From positions 28,932 through 92,931 of the forward strand of contig NZ_BCWP01000013.1 in the NCBI RefSeq assembly GCF_001592265.1: DNA of 64,000 nt, in the 5' to 3' direction. The translations under genes and the position numbers were made by a program. Under the pieces are notes generated by a model. It ran no database searches, was not told where the DNA came from, and saw only the letters and a list, made by a program, of their open reading frames with translations. Below are positions 26,263 through 34,190 of the stretch, in pieces. The number at the start of each line of letters is the position of its first letter. Positions within the stretch are counted from its first letter, which is position 1. This DNA is from Curvibacter delicatus NBRC 14919. Lineage in GTDB: Bacteria; Pseudomonadota; Gammaproteobacteria; Burkholderiales; Burkholderiaceae_C.

Positions 26263-27459
26263 TTACTTCCAGAGAGCGCACTTGCTCTCGGCCTTGGTGG
26301 TGAACACCTGGTCACCCGGCAGCTTCTTGACAACCTTGTAGTAGTCCCACGGCTGTGTGGACTCGGCCGGCGACTTGACCTGCATCAGGTACATGTCATG
26401 CACGTAACGGCCGTCCGGGCGGATGCTGCCTTCGGCGTAGAAGTCCTTGAGCTTGGTGCTCTTGAGGTAGGCCATCACCTTGTCGGCGTCCTCGGTCTTG
26501 GTGGCCTGCAGGGCTTTCAGGTAGTTCATCGTGGCCGAGTAGTTGGCGGCCTGGATGTCGGTGGGCATGCGCTTGGTCTTCTCGAAGAAGCGTTTGCCGA
26601 AGGCGCGGGTCTGGTCGTTCAGGTTCCAGTCCCAGCTGGTGGTCAGCAGCAGGCCTTCCGTGTTGCGCAGGCCCAGGCTGTGCACGTCGGTGATGAACAC
26701 CAGCAGGCCGGCCATCTTCATGCTCTTGTTGATGCCGAATTCCTTCGCCGCCTTGATGGCGTTGATGGTGTCACCACCGGCGTTGGCCAGGCCCAGGATC
26801 TGCGCCTTGGAGTTCTGCGCCTGCAGCAGGAAAGACGAGAAATCGGAAGCGTTGAGCGGGTGGCGCACGGCGCCAGCCACGGTGCCGCCCTTGGCCTTCA
26901 CCACGTTGGCAGCGTCGGTTTCCAGCAGGTGGCCGAAGGCGTAGTCAGCCGTCAGGAAGTACCAGCTCTTGCCGCCCTGGTCCACCAGCGCGCCGGCCGT
27001 GCCCTTGGCCAGGGCCACGGTGTCGTAGGCGTAGTGGATGGTGTACGGTGTGCACTGGGCATTGGTCAGGGCGGAGCCGCCGGCGCCGTTCACCATGAAC
27101 ACGCGCTTCTTCTCATTGGCGACCTGCGCCATGGCCAGGGCGGTGCCGGTGTTGGTGCCGCCGAACAGCATGGTCAGGCCTTGCGTGTCGATCCATTCAC
27201 GCGCCTTGGAGGCGGCGATGTCGGCCTTGTTCTGGTGGTCGGCCGAGAGCAGCTCGATCGGCTTGCCGTTGACCTTGCCGCCGAAGTCGTCGATCGCCAT
27301 CTGGATGGCGGTGGCGCCGTTTTTGCCGTCCACGTCGGAATACAGGCTGGACATGTCGGTGACAAAGCCGATGCGGACCTTGTCTTGCGCCTGGGCGGTG
27401 CCGGCAGCCAGGCCGGCGAGGCTCAGCATGAGGGCGAGGGTGGTCAGTTTTCTTTTCAT
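26263..27459 (-). CDS. ABC transporter solute-binding protein (branched-chain amino acid type)
   Basis: A 398-residue periplasmic receptor. The signal peptide covers residues 1-24 (MKRKLTTLALMLSLAGLAAGTAQAQ), preceded by AGGAGA as ribosome binding site. The mature part starts DKVRIGFVTDMSSLYSDVDGKNG, typical of Peripla_BP_6 proteins that bind short polar or aromatic compounds. Placing the receptor gene in the middle of the operon (livG-livF-receptor-livH-livM) is common in Burkholderiales. The substrate is unknown; amino acids or aromatic acids are plausible. Confidence 0.92.
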   Translation of the reverse strand: MKRKLTTLALMLSLAGLAAGTAQAQDKVRIGFVTDMSSLYSDVDGKNGATAIQMAIDDFGGKVNGKPIELLSADHQNKADIAASKAREWIDTQGLTMLFGGTNTGTALAMAQVANEKKRVFMVNGAGGSALTNAQCTPYTIHYAYDTVALAKGTAGALVDQGGKSWYFLTADYAFGHLLETDAANVVKAKGGTVAGAVRHPLNASDFSSFLLQAQNSKAQILGLANAGGDTINAIKAAKEFGINKSMKMAGLLVFITDVHSLGLRNTEGLLLTTSWDWNLNDQTRAFGKRFFEKTKRMPTDIQAANYSATMNYLKALQATKTEDADKVMAYLKSTKLKDFYAEGSIRPDGRYVHDMYLMQVKSPAESTQPWDYYKVVKKLPGDQVFTTKAESKCALWK

Positions 27460-27516
27460 GGTTGTCTCCTAGAGGTGGTGGGGAAAAGAATGCGGCGAGA
27501 AAGTGGATGGGTGGCG

Positions 27517-28233
27517 TCAGACGCCCAGCAACGCGTTGAGCACCGGCATCTTGGCCTGTAGTTCGGCTGCCGGGAACTGTTCGACCATGCGGCCGTGCTC
27601 CATCACATAAAAACGGTCGGCCAGCGGTGCGGCGAAGCGGAAGTTCTGTTCCACCATGACCACGGTGTAGCCCTTTTCGCGCAGCGTGACGATCATGCGC
27701 GCCAGGGCCTGCACGATGACAGGTGCCAAGCCTTCTGAAATTTCATCCAGCAGCAACAGCCGTGCGCCCGTGCGCAGGATGCGCGCCACGGCCAGCATCT
27801 GCTGCTCGCCGCCGGACAGCCGGGTGCCCTGGCTGTGGCGCCGCTCAGCCAGGTTGGGGAACATGGCGTAGATCTCGTCGATCGACATGCCGCCCTGCGT
27901 GCCCTTGAGCTGCGGCGGGAGCAACAGGTTTTCCTCGCATGACAGGCTGGAAAAAATGCCGCGCTCTTCCGGGCAGTAGCCGACGCCCAGGTGGGCGATG
28001 CGGTGGGTCGGCCGCTCGATGGTCTCCACGCCATTGATCCTGATCGAACCCTGGCGGGTGCCGGTCAGGCCCATGATGGCGCGCAGGGTGGTGGTGCGGC
28101 CGGCGCCATTGCGGCCCAGAAGCGTGACCACCTCGCCGGGGCGCACGACCATGTCCACGCCGTGCAGCACGTGCGATTCGCCATACCAGGCCTGCAGGTC
28201 TTTGATTTCGAGAGCGGGAGTCGTTGTTGTCAT
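27517..28233 (-). CDS. livF: ABC transporter ATPase LivF with Walker A lysine replaced by arginine
   Basis: A 238-residue ATP-binding subunit. The LivF hallmarks are ALEIKDLQAWYGESHVLHGVD, the signature LSGGEQQMLAVARIL and the Walker B RLLLLDEISEGLAP. The Walker A reads GRNGAGRTTT, with R46 where a lysine normally contacts the ATP phosphates. If this is not a family variant, the protein may bind ATP weakly and rely on its LivG partner, which has a normal Walker A. ATG 28233 is chosen over a start ten codons earlier because it begins the family's N-terminal strand. Confidence 0.92.
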   Translation of the reverse strand: MTTTTPALEIKDLQAWYGESHVLHGVDMVVRPGEVVTLLGRNGAGRTTTLRAIMGLTGTRQGSIRINGVETIERPTHRIAHLGVGYCPEERGIFSSLSCEENLLLPPQLKGTQGGMSIDEIYAMFPNLAERRHSQGTRLSGGEQQMLAVARILRTGARLLLLDEISEGLAPVIVQALARMIVTLREKGYTVVMVEQNFRFAAPLADRFYVMEHGRMVEQFPAAELQAKMPVLNALLGV

Positions 28234-28239
28234 GTGATT

Positions 28240-28395
28240 CAGTGGTTCACAGTGCCAGCGCACGCTGCGGCGGCCATGAAGGGGCCCCGACCAGGGGCAC
28301 CACGGAACCGGCTCAGCCGGTCCGTCGGTGCCGCCCCCCTCCCGCCGCAGGCGAGAGAGGGGGGAGACGCGTAGCGGCTCAGGGGGTGCTTCATC
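28240..28395. repeat. GC-rich intergenic repeat between livG and livF
   Basis: A 160-bp gap inside the operon with short inverted repeats: GGGGCCCC, CCGGCTCAGCCGG, and a purine-rich GAGAGAGGGGGGAGA run. On the minus strand it contains CGGTTCCGTGGTGCC and CCCCCTGAGCCGCT, related to the elements at 44200, 45176 and 48795. It has no open frame that looks coding. Confidence 0.5.
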
Positions 28396-29166
28396 TCAAT
28401 GCGCTCCCTGCAACTCGCCCGCGGTGGTGCCCATATAGGCCTCCATCACCTGCGGGTTGCGCGAGACTTCGGCATACGGGCCTTCGGCCAGCACGGCGCC
28501 ACGTTGCAGCACGGTGATGGTGTCGGCAATGGTGGAAACCACACCCATGTTGTGCTCCACCATCAAAATGGTGCGGCCGGCCGAGACTTTCTTGATCAGC
28601 TGGGTGACGCGGTCCACATCTTCGTGGCCCATGCCCTGGGTCGGTTCGTCCAGCAGCATCAGCTCCGGCTCCATGGCCAGGGTGGTGGCAATCTCCAGCG
28701 CGCGCTTGTGGCCGTAGGACAGGTTGACCGTCAACTCCTGCGCCCAGGACTCCAGGCCCACCTCGGCCAGCAGCGCCAGCGCGCGCTCGTTGAGCTGGTC
28801 CAGTGTGCGTTCGCTTTTCCAGAAGTGGTAGGCCGTGCCGAGCTGGCGCTGCAAGGCAATGCGCACGTTCTCCAGCAGCGTCAGATGGGGGAACACCGCG
28901 GAGATCTGGAACGAGCGGATGATGCCGCGGCGCGCAATCTGCGCCGGACGCTCGCGCGTGATGTCAATGCCGTTGAAGAGGATGCTGCCGCTGGTCGGCT
29001 CCAGGAATTTGGTCAGCAGGTTGAAGCAGGTGGTCTTGCCGGCGCCGTTGGGCCCGATCAGCGCATGGATGGAGCCGCTCACCACGGCCAAGTCGACCTG
29101 GCTGACGGCCGTGAATCCCTTGAACTCTTTGGTCAGCTTGTGCGTTTGCAGAATGATGTTGCTCAT
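28396..29166 (-). CDS. livG: ABC transporter ATPase LivG
   Basis: A 256-residue ATP-binding subunit with a canonical Walker A (GPNGAGKTTCFNLLTKF), Q-loop region, the signature region LSYGHKRALEIATTLA and Walker B ELMLLDEPTQGMGHEDV. LivG-type features include the RRGIIRSFQISAVFPHLTLLENV segment. It is the first gene of the operon. Upstream, a direct repeat of TACCTATG marks a possible control site. Confidence 0.94.
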   Translation of the reverse strand: MSNIILQTHKLTKEFKGFTAVSQVDLAVVSGSIHALIGPNGAGKTTCFNLLTKFLEPTSGSILFNGIDITRERPAQIARRGIIRSFQISAVFPHLTLLENVRIALQRQLGTAYHFWKSERTLDQLNERALALLAEVGLESWAQELTVNLSYGHKRALEIATTLAMEPELMLLDEPTQGMGHEDVDRVTQLIKKVSAGRTILMVEHNMGVVSTIADTITVLQRGAVLAEGPYAEVSRNPQVMEAYMGTTAGELQGAH

Positions 29167-29212
29167 TGCGGGCCATCTTATCGAGGCCCTGCTGCTTCCC
29201 CATGGGTGTAAG

Positions 29213-29234
29213 TACCTATGAAAAAATACCTATG
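29213..29234. promoter_or_regulatory. Direct repeat upstream of the liv operon
   Basis: TACCTATG occurs twice with a six-base AAAAAA spacer (period 14 bp), about 47 bp upstream of livG. It could be a tandem regulator site or part of the promoter. No matching regulator gene is adjacent. Confidence 0.45.
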
Positions 29235-29272
29235 ACGTCTTAGGTGTTGTGTCGGCCGGGACTCCAAACGAC

Positions 29273-29306
29273 GCACGGCCGACCGCGTGTTTGCGGTCGG
29301 CCGTGC
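29273..29306. terminator. Long GC-rich inverted repeat, probable relic terminator
   Basis: Perfect 14-bp stem GCACGGCCGACCGC / GCGGTCGGCCGTGC with a six-base loop and no good T-run. It lies just past the 3' end of the htpG fragment on the minus strand, so it may be the terminator of the former htpG copy. Confidence 0.6.
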
Positions 29307-29330
29307 AGACTTCTTTGAGTCGGGTGGTTA

Positions 29331-29430
29331 TCAGGCCAGCAAGACATTGACGCGCTTCACATACGCCGCCGGGTCTTCCGGCACCCCGCCTTCGGCCAGC
29401 AGAGCCTAGTCGAACAGGATATGGGGCAGA
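29331..29430 (-). pseudogene. Relic of the htpG 3' end (left direct repeat of the ptx cassette)
   Basis: Counted by hand, 84 of 100 bases match the last 100 bases of the real htpG at 34091-34190, in the same orientation. In the htpG frame it reads [26 protein letters not shown] and so on to a terminal stop, against [23 protein letters not shown] in htpG. The internal amber stop and the truncation show it is dead. The two copies bound the ptx genes. Confidence 0.85.
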
Positions 29431-29468
29431 AGACGAGCGTGAAAGGCGCAAGCGCCGCCTGCGCTGTG

Positions 29469-30464
29469 TCAGATTTGCCAGTCGTCGGCCGTCACCAGAT
29501 CGCTGAAGCTGTCTCCGCGCAGGGCCTGCAGCAGGTTGTCGGCGGCGCGGAGTTCGATGGCCAAGCGCACGCGCCCTACAGCAGAACCTATATGGGGCGT
29601 GAGAACCGTGCGTCGGCTTGTGAGCAAGCCAGGGTGCACCTGTGTGGGACGGTCTGGCAGCAGCCAGTCTTCCATCTCGTAGACATCCGCGGCGTAGGCG
29701 CCAAGGCGGCCGTTCTCCAAGGCGCGGGCGACGGCAGCTTCGTCGACCACGGAGCCGCGCCCGATGTTGACAAGGATTTGGCCGGGCCGGACCTGCGCAA
29801 GTGCCTGTTCGTTGATCACGTGGCGCGTCTGCGGCATCAAAGGCACGGCGAGGATGAGGTAGTCGGCCCGCTGCAGGGCCGTGGGCAGGTCGACCTGCTT
29901 CACCCGTGCGTCCCGCGAATGCGGGTCCACGCCCAGCAGTTCGGCGCAGCCAAAGCCCATGAGCCGGTCCACAATGGCGCGTCCTACGGCGCCCAGGCCG
30001 GCGATGGCCACGACAGACTGGTGCAGCCCGGTGCCATAGAACGTGGGACGCCAGCCGTCGTAGCCCTGGCGTACCGCGTGGTCGCCGGGCAGCATGTGGC
30101 GTGCCGCAGCAATGGCCAGCCCGATGGCGAGTTCGGCGGTAGGCTCGGTCAACAGGTCGCGCACGAAGCTCACGCTGACGCCGGCCTCGGCGCAGGCACG
30201 CAGGTCAAAGTTGTCGTGCCCCTTCAGCGCGCAGGCCAGGGACCGCAGCCGCGGTGCGTGCCGCAGGGCGTGCCGGTCGATCTGGTCAGGCATGAAGACC
30301 ATCAGGCCGTCGGCGTCGCGGAGGTGTTCAAAGAGTTCATCGTCCGTCCAGGGATGCGGCCCGGGGTTCATCACGACTTGGCCGTGGGCCTGGAGCCGCT
30401 CCAGCACCTCGGCATGGATGGGCTGGGTCACGACGATCTTGGGCTTTGAGAGCTCGCTCATCAT
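29469..30464 (-). CDS. ptxD: Phosphite (phosphonate) dehydrogenase PtxD
   Basis: A 331-residue NAD-dependent enzyme that oxidises phosphite to phosphate. It is a D-2-hydroxyacid dehydrogenase relative with PtxD-specific segments: ALKGHDNFDL (K81, matching the phosphite-contacting K76), GYDGWRPTFYGTGLH, GLGAVGRA (NAD motif, with an aspartate after strand 2, favouring NAD over NADP), GRGSVVDEAAV, YAADVYEMEDW (catalytic E), and TPHIGSAVGRVRLAIE (catalytic H and R). These segments separate it from ordinary hydroxyacid dehydrogenases. The start overlaps the ptxC stop by ATGA. It is the last gene of the ptx operon. Confidence 0.9.
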   Translation of the reverse strand: MMSELSKPKIVVTQPIHAEVLERLQAHGQVVMNPGPHPWTDDELFEHLRDADGLMVFMPDQIDRHALRHAPRLRSLACALKGHDNFDLRACAEAGVSVSFVRDLLTEPTAELAIGLAIAAARHMLPGDHAVRQGYDGWRPTFYGTGLHQSVVAIAGLGAVGRAIVDRLMGFGCAELLGVDPHSRDARVKQVDLPTALQRADYLILAVPLMPQTRHVINEQALAQVRPGQILVNIGRGSVVDEAAVARALENGRLGAYAADVYEMEDWLLPDRPTQVHPGLLTSRRTVLTPHIGSAVGRVRLAIELRAADNLLQALRGDSFSDLVTADDWQI

Positions 30465-31261
30465 TTCAGACGTTTCCTCAGGGCGGCACCGATGCTGTCG
30501 ACGACCAGCACGCAGGCCAGTACGGACAGCAGAATGGCCGAGACCTCGTCGTAGCGCACCAGCCGCAGCGCAGCCATCAACTCGAAGCCGATGCCGCCGG
30601 CCCCGACGATGCCCAGCACGGCCGAGGCCCGGAAGTGGTATTCCCAGCGGTAGATGGTGATGTCCGCCAGTTGCGGCAGCACCTGAGGCAGCACGGCATG
30701 GAGGATGACCTGCAAGCGGCTCGCGCCGGCGGCCAGAGCGGCTTCCAGCGGTTTGGGATCGACGTGCTCGATGGCCTCTGCATAGAACTTGCCGACCATC
30801 CCGCTGGAGTGCAGTGCCAGCGCGAGCACGCCTGGCAGCGCGCCGAAACCCACCGCAGCGACGAAGATGATGCCCAGGATGATTTCGGGCACCGAGCGGA
30901 AGGCGGCCAGCAGGGCGCGCATCAAGCGTCCGAGCAGCGGGTGCGGCGTGGTGTTGGGGGCGGCGAGCAGCGCCAGCGGCAGCGACAGGACGACGGTCAA
31001 GGCGGTACCGGCAATCGACATGGCCAGGGTGTCGCGCAGCGGTGTGATCCAGAGTTGCCAGCGGTCGAAGTTGGGGGGCACCATCTCCGATCCGAGCTGC
31101 CGGATCGCAGGCGCCCCTTCGATGAAACGCTGCAGGTCGAAGAAGCCCGTGATGTGCAGCGCCAGGGCGCAGACCGCGAGGATGAGTGCTGCGAAGCCCA
31201 GCCGGTGCAGCAGGCGCTGCCGCTCGGCCGCGACAACAGCTTCGAAAGTCAGAGCACTCAT
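30461..31261 (-). CDS. ptxC: Phosphite ABC transporter permease PtxC (PhnE family)
   Basis: A 266-residue permease with about six hydrophobic segments. The PhnE/PtxC pattern is visible in FRSVPEIILGIIFVAAVGFGALPGVLALALHSSGMVGKFYAEAIEHVDPKPLEA, which contains the coupling EAA-like loop that contacts the ATPase. The protein forms the membrane channel for phosphite. The gene overlaps ptxB upstream and ptxD downstream by 4 bp each, so translation is coupled through the operon. Confidence 0.9.
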   Translation of the reverse strand: MSALTFEAVVAAERQRLLHRLGFAALILAVCALALHITGFFDLQRFIEGAPAIRQLGSEMVPPNFDRWQLWITPLRDTLAMSIAGTALTVVLSLPLALLAAPNTTPHPLLGRLMRALLAAFRSVPEIILGIIFVAAVGFGALPGVLALALHSSGMVGKFYAEAIEHVDPKPLEAALAAGASRLQVILHAVLPQVLPQLADITIYRWEYHFRASAVLGIVGAGGIGFELMAALRLVRYDEVSAILLSVLACVLVVDSIGAALRKRLK

Positions 31262-32130
31262 TTCATGCGGCCCAGTTCCAGTTTGAGGATGGATGCCGTG
31301 TCGCGCAGCACGTCGTAGGCCTTGTCGTCTGTGGGGGCGAATGCCTCCACCCGGAAGGACTTGAGGATGTCCTTGTCCTTCATGTCGAGGAAGGCCGTGC
31401 GGATCGCCTGCTTGAGGGCCGGGTTGAGATCCGACTGCATGACGACGGGGTAGTTCGGGATCGGGGCGGAAAGGTCGAGCTGAACGATCCGGCTGCCATC
31501 GACGATGCCTCGAGAGATGAGGCTGTCGAGAATGGGCTTGGAGAGGGCGCCGGCCGGAACCTGTCCCGCTTGAACGGCGCGCGCCACGGCGTCGTGGGTT
31601 CCCAGGTGGACGGGGCGGTAGTCCTTCTCGCCGTCGAGCTGGTATTTCTTGAGCAGGTGTGCGCGCGGCGCCAGATGGCTGGACGTGGAGGCCTGGTCGC
31701 CAAAGCCGAAGGGTTTGCCGCGAACGTCTGCCAGGGTCTTGACTGGGCCGCCTGCGGTCGCGATCAGCACCGACTGGTAGGTCGGCGAGCCGCGCTCGAC
31801 CCCGACCGCGAAGGGCTCGATGGTCGGCGCCTTGGACTTGGCCAGTACATAGGAGAAGGGGCCGAAGTAGGCTACCTCGATACGACCGAAGCGCATGGCC
31901 TCAATCATGGACGAGTAGTCGGTCGTGACGGTGATCTCGATGTCCTTGCGCAGCGTCTGCTCCAGGTGGCGTTTGAGCGGCTGGGCGTTCTGGATGATGC
32001 TGGCGGCGTTCTCGTCGGGCAGCAGGGCGACACGCAGCTTGGCGGGGTCTTTGCCCTGCGCGTGCAGCGGCAGCGAGGCGGCCAGCGGTGCGGCAGCGAG
32101 AAGTCGGATGGCGAGGCGGCGGTTCAGCAT
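31258..32130 (-). CDS. ptxB: Phosphite-binding periplasmic protein PtxB (PhnD family)
   Basis: A 290-residue receptor. The signal peptide spans about residues 1-25 (MLNRRLAIRLLAAAPLAASLPLHAQG). The mature part has the PhnD/PtxB pattern KLRVALLPDENAASIIQNAQPLKRHLEQ, then DYSSMIEAMRFGRIEVAYFGPFSYVLA, and FGFGDQASTSSHLAPRAHLLKK. The Tyr-Phe-Gly-Pro and Ser-Thr-Ser residues line the phosphonate or phosphite pocket in known structures. Presence with ptxD favours phosphite as ligand. Confidence 0.9.
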   Translation of the reverse strand: MLNRRLAIRLLAAAPLAASLPLHAQGKDPAKLRVALLPDENAASIIQNAQPLKRHLEQTLRKDIEITVTTDYSSMIEAMRFGRIEVAYFGPFSYVLAKSKAPTIEPFAVGVERGSPTYQSVLIATAGGPVKTLADVRGKPFGFGDQASTSSHLAPRAHLLKKYQLDGEKDYRPVHLGTHDAVARAVQAGQVPAGALSKPILDSLISRGIVDGSRIVQLDLSAPIPNYPVVMQSDLNPALKQAIRTAFLDMKDKDILKSFRVEAFAPTDDKAYDVLRDTASILKLELGRMK

Positions 32131-32966
32131 GGTTGCAGTTCCTTGGGTTGGGTAGTGAGGGAAGGGGTCGATCTGACGCTGTCTACGGCGATTGGCTCTG
32201 ACGACGTGGATGGCGGGGCGTAGAGCTGTGCTTCGGCGGGGGCATTGAAGGCGACGGGCTCGCCGTCGAAGACGATGCGGCCCTGCCGCAGGCCGATGAT
32301 GCGATCCGCGTAGCGGCGGGCCAGCGCGACTTGATGCAGGCTGACAATGGCGGTGAGACCATCGTTCTTGCAGATTTCATGCAGCAGGGCGAGTACGGTG
32401 TCGGCCGTGGCAGGGTCGAGGCTGGCCACCGGTTCATCGGCCAGCAGCAGGCGGGGGCGCTGGACCAAGGCACGGGCAATGCCGACGCGTTGCTGTTGCC
32501 CGCCGGAGAGCGTGTCGGCGCGCGCAAGCGCCTTGTCGAGCAGTCCCACGCGTTCGATGACGGCCAGCGCTGCGAGCTTGTCTTCCCGACGCCACGGCAG
32601 CAGCGAGCCCAGAAGGCTGCGGCTGGCGACGCGGCCGATGAGGACATTGGCCAGTACAGACAGGCGGCCGATGAGATGGTGCTGTTGAAACACCATGCCG
32701 CAGCGGCGGCGGTGCTCGCGCAGGTTACGGCCAGACAGCGCAGCAGCGGGCAGGTCCGAGGCCAGGACTTCGCCGCCCGTGGGGCGTACCAGGCCGTTGA
32801 TGCTGCGCAGCAGGGTCGACTTGCCGGCGCCGGAGGCACCCAGCAGGACCAGGAACTCACCTTGCTTCACCTGCATGCTGGCGTTGTGCAAGGCCTGGTG
32901 GCCGTCCGGGTAGGCGACGGAAACATTCCGCAGTGTCAGCAGAGGGGCTGGGGTGGGCAAGGTCAT
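32124..32966 (-). CDS. ptxA: Phosphite ABC transporter ATPase PtxA (PhnC family)
   Basis: A 280-residue ATP-binding subunit with canonical Walker A (GASGAGKSTLLRS), signature LSGGQQQRVGIARAL and Walker B RLLLADEPVASLDP. I start it at ATG 32966 because family alignment begins at LLTLRNVSVAYPDGHQAL and a weak GGAAAG site precedes it; the upstream reading frame extension has no coding look. Its end overlaps ptxB by 7 bp. It opens the minus-strand operon ptxA-ptxB-ptxC-ptxD. Confidence 0.9.
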   Translation of the reverse strand: MTLPTPAPLLTLRNVSVAYPDGHQALHNASMQVKQGEFLVLLGASGAGKSTLLRSINGLVRPTGGEVLASDLPAAALSGRNLREHRRRCGMVFQQHHLIGRLSVLANVLIGRVASRSLLGSLLPWRREDKLAALAVIERVGLLDKALARADTLSGGQQQRVGIARALVQRPRLLLADEPVASLDPATADTVLALLHEICKNDGLTAIVSLHQVALARRYADRIIGLRQGRIVFDGEPVAFNAPAEAQLYAPPSTSSEPIAVDSVRSTPSLTTQPKELQPC

Positions 32967-33118
32967 GGGCGGCTTTCCGGTGGGTGGTTTCTGTGCGTCC
33001 AGCCGACCCTTCTGTGCCGGGGCAGCCAGGACGCGTCGGCCTCCTGTGTATGGATGCAGCGCCAGTCTGCCGGGCCAAGATGTCATCCAAATGAAACTTG
33101 CCGGTCTCAGAATCGCGG

Positions 33119-33138
33119 CATCTATAGATGGCATCTAT
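33119..33138 (+). promoter_or_regulatory. Triple half-site overlapping the ptxE start codon
   Basis: CATCTATAGATG (a perfect 12-bp palindrome, 33119-33130) is followed by one base and CATCTAT, so ATAGATG-G-CATCTAT is a second inverted repeat. The first ATG of ptxE lies inside the site. This looks like a regulator operator for autoregulation in the 161-bp divergent region between ptxA and ptxE. Confidence 0.55.
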
Positions 33139-34018
33139 GTCAGGACTCAGTCTTCTCGCAGCACTCAAGGCCTTCGACGCCACTGCCCGCTGGGGCAGCA
33201 TGACCGCGGCTGCCCGCGTCCTCGGGCTGCAGCAGCCCACGGTGTCGGCGCACATTCAGCGACTCGAGCAGGAATATGGCGTCGAACTGCTGTACCGACG
33301 CGGCCGTCGGCTGGAGTTGACGGCCTTCGGACGTGCGCTACTGGACCACACGCGGCGCGCCTTCAGCGCTGAAGAGGACGCGCATGCGTTGCTGGCGGCC
33401 GCCAAGAGTTGTTATGTTGGCCGCCTGGTGGTCCACGCCATCGGGCCTTACAACGTTGTCCCTATCCTCAAGGCCTTCGGCCAGGCCTATCCACAGGTCA
33501 GTGTGGTGGTGGGGGTCGGTGACTCGAGAACCATCACGGCGAAGATCGTTGACTACCAGGGCGACGTGGGCGTGGTGCTCAACCACGCGGAGGTACCCGA
33601 ACTGCATGGCATGTCCTACAGGAAACAGCGTCTGGTGGTCTTTGCCCGTGCGGACCATCCTCTGGCGCAACGCGGTGCGATCTCACTGCAGGATCTGCAT
33701 GGACAACGATTTGTCATGCGGGAAGAGGGGTCGACCACACGTCGGGTGTTCGAGCAGGAACTCGCCGATCGTGGGGTTCGCGTTCACGCTGCACTGGATA
33801 TGGGTAGCCGTGAGGCGGTTCGCGAAGCCGTGGCGCAGGGGCTTGGCCTGGGCATCGTCGCGGAGACGGCCTACATTTCTGATCCGCGGCTGGTCCGGCT
33901 GCAGCTCCACGACAGCGCGATGGCGACCCAGGTCCACATCATCTGTCGCAGCGAGCGTCGTCAGTCACCGCTGATTGCTGCGTTCTTCGATGTGGCTGAG
34001 CGGCTGAGCGGCGACTAG
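33128..34018 (+). CDS. ptxE: LysR-type regulator of the ptx operon (PtxE-like)
   Basis: A 296-residue LysR-family regulator. The N-terminal helix-turn-helix reads AALKAFDATARWGSMTAAARVLGLQQPTVSAHIQRLE. The C-terminal effector domain is of the type found beside phosphonate and phosphite genes (GPYNVVPILKAFGQAYPQV). It is transcribed divergently from ptxABCD; in the Pseudomonas stutzeri ptx operon ptxE is downstream and in line, so the arrangement differs. ATG 33128 or 33137 may start it; both lie in the palindromic site. Confidence 0.85.
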   Translation: MASMSGLSLLAALKAFDATARWGSMTAAARVLGLQQPTVSAHIQRLEQEYGVELLYRRGRRLELTAFGRALLDHTRRAFSAEEDAHALLAAAKSCYVGRLVVHAIGPYNVVPILKAFGQAYPQVSVVVGVGDSRTITAKIVDYQGDVGVVLNHAEVPELHGMSYRKQRLVVFARADHPLAQRGAISLQDLHGQRFVMREEGSTTRRVFEQELADRGVRVHAALDMGSREAVREAVAQGLGLGIVAETAYISDPRLVRLQLHDSAMATQVHIICRSERRQSPLIAAFFDVAERLSGD

Positions 34019-34043
34019 GTGTGAAAGAAGAGCATACAAAAGG

Positions 34044-34069
34044 GAGAAGCCGCCCGAAGACGGCTTCTC
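34044..34069. terminator. Terminator between ptxE and htpG (convergent)
   Basis: Stem GAGAAGCCG / CGGCTTCTC with an eight-base loop. It lies 25 bp after the ptxE stop and 22 bp before the htpG stop, so it may serve both genes. The T-run is weak on both strands. Confidence 0.65.
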
Positions 34070-34090
34070 TGTTGACGCTCAGCCAGGTGC

Positions 34091-34190
34091 TCAGACAAGC
34101 AGGGCATTCACCCGCTTCACATACGCCGCCGGGTCTTCTGGTAAGCCGCCTTCGGCCAGCAGGGCCTGGTCGAATAGGATGTGGGCCAGC
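34091..34190 (-). repeat. Right direct repeat of the ptx cassette (3' end of htpG)
   Basis: The last 100 bp of intact htpG, matched at 84% by the fragment at 29331-29430. Starts of the two copies are 4,760 bp apart, with ptxABCDE between them. Confidence 0.85.

Noticed and set aside
33080..33097. Possible Pho box (TGTCAT...) upstream of ptxE
   Set aside because: Only the first half-site is convincing; the second half (ATGAAAC) has too many mismatches to the CTGTCAT repeat.
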